A stretch of DNA of 32,754 nucleotides from Enterobacter sp. (GTDB taxonomy: Bacteria; Pseudomonadota; Gammaproteobacteria; Enterobacterales; Enterobacteriaceae). The notes beneath the pieces are model-generated. The model made no database searches and was not told where the DNA came from. It was given only the letters and a program-made list of their open reading frames with translations. How positions within the stretch are numbered: position 1 is the first letter of the stretch; each line of letters begins with the position of its first letter. Where the stretch lies: assembly GCA_022649305.1 (NCBI GenBank), contig JALCNW010000051.1, positions 1 through 32,754 of the forward strand. The letters are read 5' to 3'. Below are positions 1 to 8,906 of the stretch, in pieces. A program made the translations under genes and the position numbers.

Positions 1-552
1 GTTCTCGATCGTTTCCAGACGATCGCCGTCAAAGGTCAGACGCGCACGCATCTGCCCTTCTTTACTGTCCGGGAAGTCGAACGGACGACGGATCATCTCG
101 ATGCTTTTCGCCTGCACGGTAAACTCGCCAGGACGTGTCATCTTCGTCACCTGACGGTACTGCGTGGCTTCAAGCAGTTTGACCATCTCGTTTTTGCTGA
201 CGGGCATGTCTGGCTCAAGGTTTACCATGCGACCATACACCGCCGCAGGCAGTTGCCAGACCTTACCGTCGATACGGCTGCGAATCTTCTGATCCAGATA
301 CACGCCGTAAATCGCCATCAGCACAACAAAAACAATAAACAGTTTCAGCAATAGCCAGAACCAGCCACGCTTACCGCGAGGCTTAGGCCCTTTGCCTTTT
401 CCTTTACGGGGCATCGGTTCTTCATCCTCATAATCGTCTTCATAGTCATCGTCATAGTCTTCATCTCTGACTGGACGACGGCTCACTTTTTCTTTCGCCG
501 GACGCGCAGGTTTTCCTTTACGTCCTATTGGCTCGCGGTCATTCCCCGCCAT
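1..552 (-). CDS. mrcB: Penicillin-binding protein 1b (bifunctional murein polymerase), 5' part only
   Basis: Only the first 184 codons are in the window; the gene runs off the left edge. MrcB polymerises lipid II (GT51 domain) and crosslinks peptidoglycan (transpeptidase domain) in the inner membrane. What is visible is the N-terminal cytoplasmic tail ([15 protein letters not shown]), a very acidic Asp/Glu/Tyr stretch at about residues 30-45, a basic Gly/Lys stretch at about 49-62, one membrane helix at about 64-83 ([21 protein letters not shown]), and the start of the UB2H domain, which in E. coli binds the activator LpoB. The catalytic domains lie outside. The ATG at 552-550 is preceded by GGAG at 7-nt spacing and aligns with the long (alpha) form of E. 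coli PBP1b. No convincing promoter was recognised; the upstream gap holds a palindromic repeat. Confidence 0.97.
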   Translation of the reverse strand, partial: MAGNDREPIGRKGKPARPAKEKVSRRPVRDEDYDDDYEDDYEDEEPMPRKGKGKGPKPRGKRGWFWLLLKLFIVFVVLMAIYGVYLDQKIRSRIDGKVWQLPAAVYGRMVNLEPDMPVSKNEMVKLLEATQYRQVTKMTRPGEFTVQAKSIEMIRRPFDFPDSKEGQMRARLTFDGDRLETIEN

Positions 553-645
553 GCTTTCTCTCCGCAACGTTCAGGCGCAAGGGCCCGATTCTCTTTTCTT
601 CCGCCCATCGACGAAAGAAGAAATCTCTCAAAATAAACGAATTCT

Positions 646-688
646 CCCTCTCCCCGTGGGAGAGGGCCGGGGTGAGGGCATCAGGCCG
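646..688 (+). repeat. Dispersed palindromic repeat, copy 1 (full length)
   Basis: A perfect 9-bp inverted repeat, CCCTCTCCC (646-654) and GGGAGAGGG (658-666) around a 3-nt loop, is followed by CCGGGGTGAGGGCATC and a few more bases. The same unit recurs in inverse orientation at 22111-22146 and truncated at 17734-17753. It lies between the mrcB start and the hrpB end and has no T-tract, so it is not a standard intrinsic terminator. It fits the REP class of enterobacterial extragenic palindromes; the exact family name is not known to me. Confidence 0.85.
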
Positions 689-709
689 CCCCACACCGCA
701 CCGCACAAA

Positions 710-3139
710 CTACGAATACTTCTTCGTACGCCTTGTCGGCGCGGTATTTGCCGGATCGTCCGGCCAGACGTGTTTCGGATAACGCCCCTTCATCTCTTTT
801 TGCACTTCACGATAGCTGCCCGCCCAAAACGCCCCTAAATCACGGGTAATTTGTAGCGGGCGATGCGCAGGTGATAACAGCTCCATCACCAGTGCAATAC
901 GCCCTTCAGCAATGGAGGGTGTAGTCGCTTCACCAAACATTTCCTGCATCCGCACCGCCAGCGCCGGCGGATTATCTTCATGATAACGAATCGCAATCCG
1001 GCTTCCGGTCGGCACAGTGTAATGCGTGGGCAGTTCACTATCCAGACGTTGACGTAATGACCAGTCCAGTAAATTCTGTAACGCGGCCTTAACATCCAGC
1101 GCTTTCAGGGCGCGCAGCGAGTGCACCCCCTGCATTTGCGGCAGTAACCATTCTTCGAGCGAGGCCAACAACGTCTCGTCATCCACCTCCGGCCAGGCAT
1201 AGTGTGGCAGCCAGCGTGAGGCGCAGTGTAGACGCAGACGATACTGCTCGGCCTCTGGCGTCCAGTTCAGCACGCTGAGTCCTTTTTCGCGGATGCCGTT
1301 AAGCATCGCCCGATGCAGCTCTTCTTCAGACGGTTTCGCCAGCGGCTTCACACTGACGGTGAGTCTGCCAATCTGGCTGCGGCGAAACGCCTTAAGCGTT
1401 CCCTGTGCATCATCCCATTCGACGGTATCAGAAAGTTGCACCAGCTGCGGACAGGCTCGCGTTAATGCATCAATATCAACGGCAATCGCCTGCAGAATCC
1501 GCGCATCCGGGGAGTGACTGCCCTGTAAGAGCAACGGCGCAATAAGCCACTCGTGACGAGTCAGCGCATCATCGCTGTCCAGCATTGCCCCCATTCCATT
1601 CGCCAGTTGATAACGACCGTCCAGGCCGCGCCGACGCGCAATCCTGTCGGGGAAGGCCATCGCCAGCAGGCTAACAATGTCTCCCCCGTTCGGCTCACCG
1701 CCACGACTGTTGAGTCGCTGACCTAACTGCCGGGCCCGCTGCTGCCAGTTTGGTTGATTACGCGAAAATGCCGTCGCAAGATCGCTGCTTGCGCCGCGCG
1801 GGGGTTCTTCAAGGATCGCCGCCAGTTTTGCCGCCGTGGCAATTTCGTCGTCACCTTTTGCTGCCGTTAGCATAGCCGCCAGACGCGGATCGTTGCCAAG
1901 ACCAGCCATTTTTTGACCGCGCGAGGACAAACGTCCCTCTTCCAGTGCCCCAAGCTGAGTCAGCAAGCGACGTGCTGCCGCCAGGTGAGTGGCAGGAGGC
2001 GTATCCAGCCAGGTCAGCTGTGCGGGATCCTGACAGCCCCACTGGAGTAACTCCATCAGTAGCCCAGAGAGATCGCTTTGCAAAATCTCCGGAGTGCTCT
2101 GCCCAGCGGCACGTTCGGCTTGTTCAGCACCGAGTAAATGTAGACAGATTCCCGGCTCCAGTCGCCCGGCGCGACCTGCGCGCTGCGTCATCGAGGCCTG
2201 GCTAATCCGCTGCGTCAGCAGTTTCGTTAGTCCGGTACGCGGATCGAAGCTCGCCACCCTCTCCTGCGCGGTATCGACCACCAGACGAATACCTTCAATC
2301 GTTAAACTGGTCTCCGCAATGTTAGTCGCCAGCACCACTTTGCGCTGACCATCAGGGGCAGGAAGTATCGCTTTACGCTGTTCATTGAGCGACAACGCAC
2401 CATAGAGCGGGCAAAGCAGCACGTCACTGCCCACGCGCGCGGCCAGTCTTTCTTGTACACGCTGGATTTCACCTACGCCGGGTAAAAAGAGTAGCAACGA
2501 ACCAGGGGCCTGGCGCAGCAGGTCGGCAGTGACGATTGCCACCGCGTCGTCAAAGCGTTGATGTGAAGAAAGCGGCTGATAGCGGCGTTCAACCGGGAAG
2601 GCACGCCCTTCGGAACGAATGATCGGTGCATCGGGCAGGATCTGCTGTAAACGATCGTTGTCGAGGGTGGCCGACATGATCAACAGCTTAAGATCGTCAC
2701 GCAACCCTTGCTGAACGTCCAGCAGCAATGCCAGAGCCATATCCGCCTGTAGGCTGCGCTCGTGAAATTCATCAAGAATCACCAGATCCACGCCGGTCAG
2801 TTCCGGATCGCTTTGCAGCATTCGGGTGAGGATCCCCTCCGTCACAACCTCCAGGCGCGTATTCGGCCCAACGCAGGTTTCAGCACGCATGCGATACCCC
2901 ACCGTCTCGCCGGGTTTCTCGTCGAGCAGTTCCGCCAACCGCTGTGCTACATTTCGCGCGGCGATCCTGCGGGGTTCCAGCAGAATTATTTTTCCGCGAA
3001 TCCCACCCGATTTTAAGATCTGCAACGGCAGCCACGTCGATTTACCCGCACCGGTCGGCGCATTAAGCAAAATCTGGGGGGCATTTTGTAAAGCAACGAG
3101 CAGCTCAGGCAGGACGGCGGCAACCGGCAATGAGGACAC
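710..3139 (-). CDS. hrpB: ATP-dependent RNA helicase HrpB (DExH family)
   Basis: An 809-residue DEAH/RHA-type helicase, matching E. coli HrpB in length and along its whole sequence. Walker A is GAGKST at residues 30-35, the DExH box is DEFH at 123-126, then an SAT motif and motif VI (QRAGRAGR). The C-terminal part is the HrpB-specific extension ending TRRTKKYS. The cellular substrate is unknown; it is assumed to remodel RNA. I chose the GTG at 3139-3137 because GGAG lies 6 nt upstream and the protein then begins MSSLPVAAVLPELL as in E. coli. An in-frame ATG at 3184 would add 15 residues and lacks a good ribosome site. The gene is divergent from thpR, whose start is only 73 bp away, so their promoters must overlap. 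Confidence 0.96.
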   Translation of the reverse strand: MSSLPVAAVLPELLVALQNAPQILLNAPTGAGKSTWLPLQILKSGGIRGKIILLEPRRIAARNVAQRLAELLDEKPGETVGYRMRAETCVGPNTRLEVVTEGILTRMLQSDPELTGVDLVILDEFHERSLQADMALALLLDVQQGLRDDLKLLIMSATLDNDRLQQILPDAPIIRSEGRAFPVERRYQPLSSHQRFDDAVAIVTADLLRQAPGSLLLFLPGVGEIQRVQERLAARVGSDVLLCPLYGALSLNEQRKAILPAPDGQRKVVLATNIAETSLTIEGIRLVVDTAQERVASFDPRTGLTKLLTQRISQASMTQRAGRAGRLEPGICLHLLGAEQAERAAGQSTPEILQSDLSGLLMELLQWGCQDPAQLTWLDTPPATHLAAARRLLTQLGALEEGRLSSRGQKMAGLGNDPRLAAMLTAAKGDDEIATAAKLAAILEEPPRGASSDLATAFSRNQPNWQQRARQLGQRLNSRGGEPNGGDIVSLLAMAFPDRIARRRGLDGRYQLANGMGAMLDSDDALTRHEWLIAPLLLQGSHSPDARILQAIAVDIDALTRACPQLVQLSDTVEWDDAQGTLKAFRRSQIGRLTVSVKPLAKPSEEELHRAMLNGIREKGLSVLNWTPEAEQYRLRLHCASRWLPHYAWPEVDDETLLASLEEWLLPQMQGVHSLRALKALDVKAALQNLLDWSLRQRLDSELPTHYTVPTGSRIAIRYHEDNPPALAVRMQEMFGEATTPSIAEGRIALVMELLSPAHRPLQITRDLGAFWAGSYREVQKEMKGRYPKHVWPDDPANTAPTRRTKKYS

Positions 3140-3212
3140 TAACAGCTCCAGAGGGTTAACATTAGACGGCGTACATTGTAGCATCGGCGCATATCATTAC
3201 CGAGTCCCCCGT

Positions 3213-3767
3213 ATGTCTGAGTCGAAACGACTGTTTTTCGCCATTGAGCCCCCCGCCGCAATCCAGCGCCAGATCGTACGCTGGCGTGCCGGGCATTTCC
3301 CAGCAGAAGCAGGCCGTCCGGTCGCGGCGGCCAATTTGCACCTGACGCTGGCCTTTTTGGGTGAGGTTAGCGCTGAAAAGCAACGTGCGCTGGTGGCCAT
3401 GGCCGGGCGCATTCATCAACCCGGCTTTAGCCTGAATCTGGATGATGCAGGCCAATGGCTGCGCTCGCGCGTGGTCTGGCTGGGCACCCGACAGCCTCCG
3501 CGCGGCTTATTGCAACTGGCGAATATGCTGCGCGCGCAGGCTGCACGTAGCGGCTGCTACCAAAGCCCGCAGCCGTTTCATCCCCATATCAGCCTGCTAC
3601 GCAATACCAGCCACGCCGTAGCAATCCCTGCGCCCGGCTTTAGCTGGACGTTTACGGTAGATGAATTTGTGCTGTATGAATCTGTCTTCCACCAGGGACG
3701 GACCCGATATACTCCGCTTCAGCGCTTTACGCTTAGCGAAAACCCAAGGAATCACGATGAAGTTTAG
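3213..3767 (+). CDS. thpR: RNA 2',3'-cyclic phosphodiesterase (2H family)
   Basis: A 184-residue member of the LigT/ThpR 2H phosphoesterase family, which hydrolyses 2',3'-cyclic phosphates at RNA ends and can reversibly join tRNA halves in vitro. The two catalytic HxT/S motifs are H43-L-T45 (NLHLTLAF) and H125-I-S127 (HPHISLL); E. coli has Thr in the second. The ATG at 3213 begins [14 protein letters not shown], aligning with the E. coli start, although the reading frame stays open upstream through the antisense of hrpB. The end is about 8 residues longer than the 176-residue E. coli protein and overlaps the start of sfsA by 11 bp, so the two genes are very probably translationally coupled. 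Confidence 0.95.
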   Translation: MSESKRLFFAIEPPAAIQRQIVRWRAGHFPAEAGRPVAAANLHLTLAFLGEVSAEKQRALVAMAGRIHQPGFSLNLDDAGQWLRSRVVWLGTRQPPRGLLQLANMLRAQAARSGCYQSPQPFHPHISLLRNTSHAVAIPAPGFSWTFTVDEFVLYESVFHQGRTRYTPLQRFTLSENPRNHDEV

Positions 3768-4461
3768 CCCTGAGCTCCAGTCAGCTACGCTTATCCAGCG
3801 CTATAAACGGTTTCTGGCAGATGTCGTCACCCCTGCGGGTGAACATCTGACGCTGCACTGCCCAAATACCGGTGCGATGACCGGCTGTGCGACGCCGGGC
3901 GACACGGTCTGGTATTCAGCATCAGAAAATACTAAACGCAAATATGCGCATACCTGGGAAATGACTCAAACCCAGCAAGGCGCATTTATTTGTGTGAATA
4001 CATTGCGAGCAAACCAGCTGGTTAAAGAAGCTATCGTCGAAAATCGTATTGCGGAATTGCTCGATTACAGCGTCATAAAAAGCGAAGTAAAATATGGCGA
4101 GGAAGGCAGCAGAATTGACTTTATGTTACAGGCGGAAGGCCGTCCTGAGTGCTATATTGAAGTCAAATCAGTGACGTTAGCAGACAAGGATAATGGCTAC
4201 TTTCCGGATGCAGTGACGCTACGCGGCCAAAAGCATCTGCGAGAGTTGATGAGTGTAGCGGCGGCGGGCAAGCGCGCCGTATTGTTGTTTGCGGTTTTGC
4301 ACTCAGCAATTGAACGATTTTCCCCCGCCCGCCATATTGATCCGAAATACGCACAACTGTTGAATGAGGCACAAAAGCAGGGGGTGGAGATTTTAGCTTA
4401 TAAAGCGGAACTTTCTGCCGATAATATGACTCTGATATCGACTCTACCCGTTGTGTTATAA
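3757..4461 (+). CDS. sfsA: Sugar fermentation stimulation protein SfsA
   Basis: A 234-residue protein, the same length as E. coli SfsA and similar throughout (start [20 protein letters not shown]; internal [25 protein letters not shown]). It was named because extra copies let E. coli crp* mutants use maltose; the family has an N-terminal OB-like DNA/RNA-binding part and a C-terminal nuclease-like fold containing the D...E-x-K pattern visible here ([21 protein letters not shown]). The physiological role is unresolved. The ATG at 3757 lies inside the end of thpR in another frame, with AAGGA just upstream (3746-3750). In Enterobacteriaceae sfsA is the usual gene before dksA; a 175-bp gap separates them here. 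Confidence 0.96.
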   Translation: MKFSPELQSATLIQRYKRFLADVVTPAGEHLTLHCPNTGAMTGCATPGDTVWYSASENTKRKYAHTWEMTQTQQGAFICVNTLRANQLVKEAIVENRIAELLDYSVIKSEVKYGEEGSRIDFMLQAEGRPECYIEVKSVTLADKDNGYFPDAVTLRGQKHLRELMSVAAAGKRAVLLFAVLHSAIERFSPARHIDPKYAQLLNEAQKQGVEILAYKAELSADNMTLISTLPVVL

Positions 4462-4636
4462 GGGTTTAGAAGATGACGATTTGGTGTACTGGCCGCGTGC
4501 GCAAATACGCTTTTCCTCACAGGCTTGTCAAGTGTTACGTTTAGATAATTGCCTTACGGAAAAGCATCTGCTATTTATAGCGACCTGATTTTTCCCCCAA
4601 CACGGGGATCGATAGTGCGTGTTAAGGAGAAACAAC

Positions 4637-5092
4637 ATGCAAGAAGGGCAAAACCGTAAAACATCGTCCCTGAGTATTCTCGCCATCGCTGGGGTGGAGC
4701 CATACCAAGAGAAACCGGGCGAAGAGTATATGAACGAAGCCCAGCTGTCTCACTTCAGGCGTATTCTTGAAGCATGGCGTAATCAACTTAGGGATGAAGT
4801 CGATCGCACCGTTACCCATATGCAGGACGAAGCTGCAAACTTCCCGGATCCGGTAGACCGTGCCGCTCAGGAAGAAGAGTTCAGCCTCGAACTGCGTAAC
4901 CGTGACCGCGAGCGCAAGCTGATCAAAAAGATCGAGAAAACGCTGAAGAAGGTTGAAGACGAAGATTTCGGCTTCTGTGAATCCTGCGGTGTGGAAATTG
5001 GTATTCGTCGCCTTGAAGCGCGTCCGACTGCCGATCTGTGCATCGACTGTAAAACGCTGGCTGAAATCCGCGAAAAACAGATGGCGGGTTAA
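4637..5092 (+). CDS. dksA: RNA polymerase-binding transcription factor DksA
   Basis: A 151-residue protein practically identical to E. coli DksA. It inserts a coiled coil into the RNA polymerase secondary channel and, with ppGpp, represses rRNA promoters and activates amino-acid biosynthesis promoters. The coiled-coil tip Asp pair is D71 and D74 (FPDPVD), and the zinc finger is C114-x2-C117 ... C135-x2-C138. AAGGAGA at 4624-4630 gives ideal spacing to the ATG at 4637. The 175-bp leader and promoter region (4462-4636) contains a GATAAT -10-like hexamer at 4544-4549, but no well-spaced -35 was found. A terminator-like hairpin follows at 5118, before gluQ. Confidence 0.98.
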   Translation: MQEGQNRKTSSLSILAIAGVEPYQEKPGEEYMNEAQLSHFRRILEAWRNQLRDEVDRTVTHMQDEAANFPDPVDRAAQEEEFSLELRNRDRERKLIKKIEKTLKKVEDEDFGFCESCGVEIGIRRLEARPTADLCIDCKTLAEIREKQMAG

Positions 5093-5117
5093 TCCCAGTC
5101 CTGTCAAAACGATCATA

Positions 5118-5150
5118 AAGGCGGGGGAAATCTCCCGCCTTATTACCTTT
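5118..5150 (+). terminator. Intrinsic terminator between dksA and gluQ
   Basis: AAGGCGGG (5118-5125) pairs with CCCGCCTT (5134-5141), and inner GA/TC pairs extend the stem. TTATTACCTTTT follows. In Shigella and E. coli the homologous hairpin is reported to partly terminate dksA transcription and so limit gluQ; the arrangement here is the same, with the gluQ start only about 15 bp downstream. Confidence 0.7.
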
Positions 5151-5164
5151 TGTCTGCCGTGAAT

Positions 5165-6055
5165 ATGCCTCAATCAGACTATATCGGGCGCTTTGCGCCA
5201 TCTCCCTCCGGTGAATTGCACTTCGGATCCTTGATAGCAGCTCTTGGCAGTTATCTGCAAGCGCGAGCGAATAAGGGTATCTGGCGCGTTCGCATTGAGG
5301 ATATTGACCCCCCGCGTGAAGTTCCCGGTGCAGCAGAAACGATTCTGCGTCAACTGGAACATTACGGCCTTCACTGGGACGGCGAGGTACTTTGGCAATC
5401 ACAGCGCCACGATGCCTATCGCGAACGCCTGACGTGGTTGTATGAGCAAAAACGTTCTTACTATTGCACCTGCACGCGCGCACGTATTCAGAGTACGGGC
5501 GGGGTCTACGATGGGCATTGCCGCACACAACATCGTGGCCCAGAAAATGCCGCCATTCGTTTGTGGCAGCACTATCCCGTCACCCACTTTCACGATCGAC
5601 TTCTCGGCGAAATCCAGGCTGACACTCGGCTGGCGCATGAAGATTTTATCATTCATCGCCGCGACGGTTTATTTGCCTATAACCTTGCAGTTGTCGTTGA
5701 CGACCATTTCCAGGGCGTCACTGAAATAGTGCGCGGGGCCGATTTGATTGAACCCACCGTACGGCAAATCTCGCTCTATCACCATTTTGGCTGGACTCCC
5801 CCGCATTATATTCATCTGCCATTGGCGCTTAACGATCAGGGGAATAAACTTTCGAAACAGAACCATGCGCCAGCGCTGCCTAACAGCGATCCGCGCCCGG
5901 TTTTAATCGACGCTTTGCGATTTCTAAACCAGAATGTAACAACCGAATGGCAAGATTTAGACGTTGACGAATTATTGAATAAAGCCGTGGAGAATTGGGC
6001 GCTTTTAGCGGTACCAAAAATCCAGCATTCTCAAATGCGTCTCGCTGAGCTATGA
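5165..6055 (+). CDS. gluQ: Glutamyl-Q tRNA(Asp) synthetase
   Basis: A 296-residue truncated paralogue of glutamyl-tRNA synthetase lacking the anticodon-binding domain. It activates glutamate without tRNA and attaches it to the queuosine base at position 34 of tRNA(Asp). Visible: class I HIGH-like HFGS at 19-22, the zinc-binding CTCTRARIQ...YDGHC segment, the conserved [14 protein letters not shown] core, and the KMSKS-like KLSKQ. The ATG at 5165 aligns the N terminus ([20 protein letters not shown]) with E. coli; an in-frame TTG at 5150 lies in the terminator region and is less likely. The C terminus is divergent and about 12 residues shorter than the 308-residue E. coli protein. It sits directly behind the dksA terminator. 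Confidence 0.95.
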   Translation: MPQSDYIGRFAPSPSGELHFGSLIAALGSYLQARANKGIWRVRIEDIDPPREVPGAAETILRQLEHYGLHWDGEVLWQSQRHDAYRERLTWLYEQKRSYYCTCTRARIQSTGGVYDGHCRTQHRGPENAAIRLWQHYPVTHFHDRLLGEIQADTRLAHEDFIIHRRDGLFAYNLAVVVDDHFQGVTEIVRGADLIEPTVRQISLYHHFGWTPPHYIHLPLALNDQGNKLSKQNHAPALPNSDPRPVLIDALRFLNQNVTTEWQDLDVDELLNKAVENWALLAVPKIQHSQMRLAEL

Positions 6056-6106
6056 TTAGCCGCTATTTTTTTGTCCTGTCAATAAAACACACTACCGAGG
6101 TGTACT

Positions 6107-7507
6107 ATTTTTACTCGAGTCGCTAATTTTTGCCGTAAGGTGCTAAGCCGCGATGAAAGCATGGCGAACGACGCTATTGCTCAATCTCATATGTCGGTTA
6201 TTCCGCGTGAGCAGCACACTATTTCCCGCAAAGATATCAGTGAAAATGCCCTCAAGGTGCTCTATCGTCTGAATAAAGCAGGCTATGAGGCCTATCTTGT
6301 GGGCGGCGGGGTTCGCGATTTACTGCTCGGCAAAAAGCCAAAAGATTTTGACGTGACCACCAGCGCCACGCCTGAACAGGTGCGTAAATTATTCCGCAAC
6401 TGTCGTCTGGTTGGCCGCCGCTTCCGTCTTGCCCACGTGATGTTTGGGCCGGAGATCATTGAAGTCGCGACGTTCCGTGGTCACCACGAAGTCGGCGAAG
6501 CATCGGATCGCACCACGTCTCAGCGCGGCCAAAACGGCATGCTGCTGCGCGACAACATTTTTGGCTCCATCGAAGAAGATGCCCAGCGTCGCGATTTCAC
6601 CATCAACAGCCTTTATTACAGCGTCGCCGATTTTACGGTGCGTGATTTCGTGGGTGGTATGCAGGATCTGAAAGACGGCATGATTCGTCTGATCGGCAAT
6701 CCTGAAACGCGCTATCGCGAAGATCCGGTCCGCATGCTGCGCGCCGTGCGTTTTGCTGCCAAGCTGAACATGCAAATCAGTGCAGAAACCGCCGAACCGA
6801 TCCCGCGCCTGGCTACGCTGATTAACGACGTTCCTCCAGCGCGCCTGTTTGAAGAAGCGCTGAAGATGCTGCAAGCAGGTTATGGTTTTGAAACCTATAA
6901 GCTGCTGCGTGAAAACAGCCTGTTCCAGCCCCTGTTCCCGTCCATCGTTCGCTACTTCACCGAAAGCGGTGATAGCCCGATGGAGCGCATCATCGCTCAG
7001 GTACTGAAAAACACCGATACCCGCATTCACAACGATATGCGTGTTAATCCGGCGTTCCTGTTCGCCGCAATGTTCTGGTATCCGTTACTGGAAACCGCAC
7101 AGAAAATTGCTCAGGAAAGCGGTCTGGCTTATTACGACGCCTTTGCGCTTGCCGCGAATGATGTTCTGGACGAAGCCTGCCGTAATCTGGCGATTCCTAA
7201 GCGCATTACCACGCTGGTTCGCGATATCTGGCAGCTCCAGCTGCGTATGTCTCGCCGTCAGGGTAAACGCGCCTGGAAGTTGATGGAGCATCCTAAATTC
7301 CGCGCAGCTTACGATCTGCTGGCGCTACGTGCCGAGATTGAGAACAACAAAGAGCTGCAAAGTCTGGTGCAGTGGTGGGGTGAGTTCCAGGTTTCCGCGC
7401 CGCCGGAGCAAAAAGGCATGCTCACTAATCTGGACGATGAGCCAGAACAGCGTCGTCGTCACCGTCGTCCGCGCAAGCGCGCACCTCGCCGCGAAGGCAG
7501 TGCATGA
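6107..7507 (+). CDS. pcnB: Poly(A) polymerase I, probable AUU start codon
   Basis: PAP I adds poly(A) tails to RNA 3' ends, promoting decay and controlling ColE1-type plasmid copy number through RNA I. The nucleotidyltransferase signature [10 protein letters not shown] is followed by the catalytic DFD (KPKDFDVTT), an RNA-binding domain, and a very basic Arg-rich tail ([18 protein letters not shown]). Homology to E. coli PcnB extends upstream of any ATG: codons from 6107 read (M)[17 protein letters not shown], matching the E. coli N terminus. The first of these codons is ATT, with GAGGTG (6097-6102) in front. E. coli pcnB is a known case of inefficient AUU initiation. This gives 466 residues (E. 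coli 465). Later GTG (6140) or ATG (6161) codons would cut conserved sequence. The stop overlaps the folK start by 4 bp. Confidence 0.95.
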   Translation: MFTRVANFCRKVLSRDESMANDAIAQSHMSVIPREQHTISRKDISENALKVLYRLNKAGYEAYLVGGGVRDLLLGKKPKDFDVTTSATPEQVRKLFRNCRLVGRRFRLAHVMFGPEIIEVATFRGHHEVGEASDRTTSQRGQNGMLLRDNIFGSIEEDAQRRDFTINSLYYSVADFTVRDFVGGMQDLKDGMIRLIGNPETRYREDPVRMLRAVRFAAKLNMQISAETAEPIPRLATLINDVPPARLFEEALKMLQAGYGFETYKLLRENSLFQPLFPSIVRYFTESGDSPMERIIAQVLKNTDTRIHNDMRVNPAFLFAAMFWYPLLETAQKIAQESGLAYYDAFALAANDVLDEACRNLAIPKRITTLVRDIWQLQLRMSRRQGKRAWKLMEHPKFRAAYDLLALRAEIENNKELQSLVQWWGEFQVSAPPEQKGMLTNLDDEPEQRRRHRRPRKRAPRREGSA

Positions 7508-7998
7508 CAACGGCGTACATCGCCATCGGCAGCAATCTGGCCTCTCCGCTGGAGCAGGTCAACGCTGCCGTTCAGGCGTTGGGTGATATCCCGCAAAGCC
7601 GCCTTGTTGCGGTTTCGGCGTTTTATCGCACGCCGCCGCTGGGGCCTCAGGATCAACCTGATTACCTGAACGCTACCGCCGTTCTGGAAACCGCCCTTGA
7701 CGCACACGCGCTGCTGGATAACACCCAGCGCATTGAGCTACAGCAAGGGCGAGTGCGTAAAGACGAACGCTGGGGGCCGCGCACCCTCGACCTCGATATC
7801 ATGCTGTTTGGCGATGAAGTGATTCACTCGGAACGCCTGACGGTACCGCATTACGATATGAAGAATCGCGGCTTTATGCTGTGGCCGCTGTTTGACGTCG
7901 CTCCACAACTCACCTTCCCCAACGGCGAAACATTAATGGCCGTTTTGCAGCACCTCAAGGCCGATAAACCCGCTCTCTGGTCACCGCTTCCACGCTGA
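7504..7998 (+). CDS. folK: 2-amino-4-hydroxy-6-hydroxymethyldihydropteridine pyrophosphokinase (HPPK)
   Basis: A 164-residue enzyme that transfers pyrophosphate from ATP to 6-hydroxymethyl-dihydropterin, the step before dihydropteroate synthase in folate synthesis. The HPPK signature [15 protein letters not shown] is intact, with the N-terminal [16 protein letters not shown] typical of the family. The ATG at 7504 overlaps the pcnB stop as ATGA, so translation is probably coupled and the pair forms an operon as in E. coli. The last 25 or so residues ([22 protein letters not shown]) differ from the 159-residue E. coli protein. The next gene, panB, begins 105 bp later; E. coli has a fimbrial cluster in that gap, absent here. 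Confidence 0.97.
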   Translation: MTTAYIAIGSNLASPLEQVNAAVQALGDIPQSRLVAVSAFYRTPPLGPQDQPDYLNATAVLETALDAHALLDNTQRIELQQGRVRKDERWGPRTLDLDIMLFGDEVIHSERLTVPHYDMKNRGFMLWPLFDVAPQLTFPNGETLMAVLQHLKADKPALWSPLPR

Positions 7999-8040
7999 AA
8001 CCTCATTAATACTTTGTGATTGATCGGTTGCCTAAAATCA

Positions 8041-8068
8041 TTGTTCCCCCGAATGTTACTGTTAGAAT
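8041..8068 (+). promoter_or_regulatory. Candidate sigma-70 promoter for panBC
   Basis: TTGTTC (8041-8046) and TAGAAT (8063-8068) are separated by 16 bp, 35 bp upstream of the panB ATG. It lies in the only non-coding gap before the pantothenate genes. Read by eye; not scored. Confidence 0.5.
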
Positions 8069-8103
8069 GCGCAAAGATTCGCTTTGGGCTATCAGGAAAC
8101 ATT

Positions 8104-8895
8104 ATGAAACCAACCACCATCTCCTTACTGCAGAAATGCAAACAGGACAAAAAACGCTTCGCCACAATCACCGCCTATGACTATAGCTTCGCCAAATTAT
8201 TTGCCGAAGAAGGTATTAACGTCATGCTGGTCGGCGATTCGTTAGGGATGACGGTACAAGGACATGATTCCACCCTGCCAGTGACGGTAGAAGATATCGC
8301 TTACCACACGCGCGCCGTACGTCGCGGTGCCCCGCATTGCCTGCTGCTGGCCGACCTTCCATTCATGGCGTATGCCACACCCGAACAAGCCTTTGAACAT
8401 TCCGCCACGGTCATGAGAGCGGGCGCTAATATGGTCAAAATCGAAGGTGGCGCATGGCTTGTTGATACGGTGAAAATGCTCGCGGAGCGCGCTGTACCCG
8501 TATGCGGCCATCTTGGTTTGACTCCGCAGTCGGTCAATATCTTTGGCGGTTATAAAGTTCAGGGCCGTGGCGACGCGGCGCAAACGCTGCTCGACGATGC
8601 GCTGGCGCTGGAAGCCGCCGGAGCGCAGCTGCTGGTGCTTGAGTGTGTTCCCGTTGAACTGGCGAAGCGCGTGACCGACGCGCTCTCTATTCCCGTGATT
8701 GGTATTGGTGCCGGAAACGTCACCGATGGACAGATTCTGGTTATGCACGATGCCTTTGGTATTACCGGCGGCCACATTCCAAAATTTGCGAAGAATTTCC
8801 TCAATGAGGCGGGCGACATGCGCGCCGCAGTCAGGCAGTATATCGCCGAGGTTGAATCCGGGGTTTACCCGGGTGAAGAACACAGTTTCCATTAA
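8104..8895 (+). CDS. panB: 3-methyl-2-oxobutanoate hydroxymethyltransferase (ketopantoate hydroxymethyltransferase)
   Basis: A 263-residue TIM-barrel enzyme that makes ketopantoate from alpha-ketoisovalerate and 5,10-methylene-tetrahydrofolate, the first committed step of pantothenate and CoA synthesis. Family motifs are intact: [51 protein letters not shown], and [17 protein letters not shown]. The ATG at 8104 ([14 protein letters not shown]) aligns with E. coli; longer in-frame extensions reach back into the promoter. Length is one residue short of E. coli (264). panC starts 11 bp after the stop, with the intervening AAGGAG serving panC, so panB and panC form one operon. It depends on one-carbon folate, whose pathway includes the neighbouring folK. 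Confidence 0.98.
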   Translation: MKPTTISLLQKCKQDKKRFATITAYDYSFAKLFAEEGINVMLVGDSLGMTVQGHDSTLPVTVEDIAYHTRAVRRGAPHCLLLADLPFMAYATPEQAFEHSATVMRAGANMVKIEGGAWLVDTVKMLAERAVPVCGHLGLTPQSVNIFGGYKVQGRGDAAQTLLDDALALEAAGAQLLVLECVPVELAKRVTDALSIPVIGIGAGNVTDGQILVMHDAFGITGGHIPKFAKNFLNEAGDMRAAVRQYIAEVESGVYPGEEHSFH

Positions 8896-8906
8896 GGAGT
8901 CTTGTT

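Noticed and set aside
4525..4549. TTGTCA and GATAAT as a dksA promoter
   Set aside because: The spacer is only 13 bp, too short for sigma-70; only the -10-like box is mentioned in the dksA entry.
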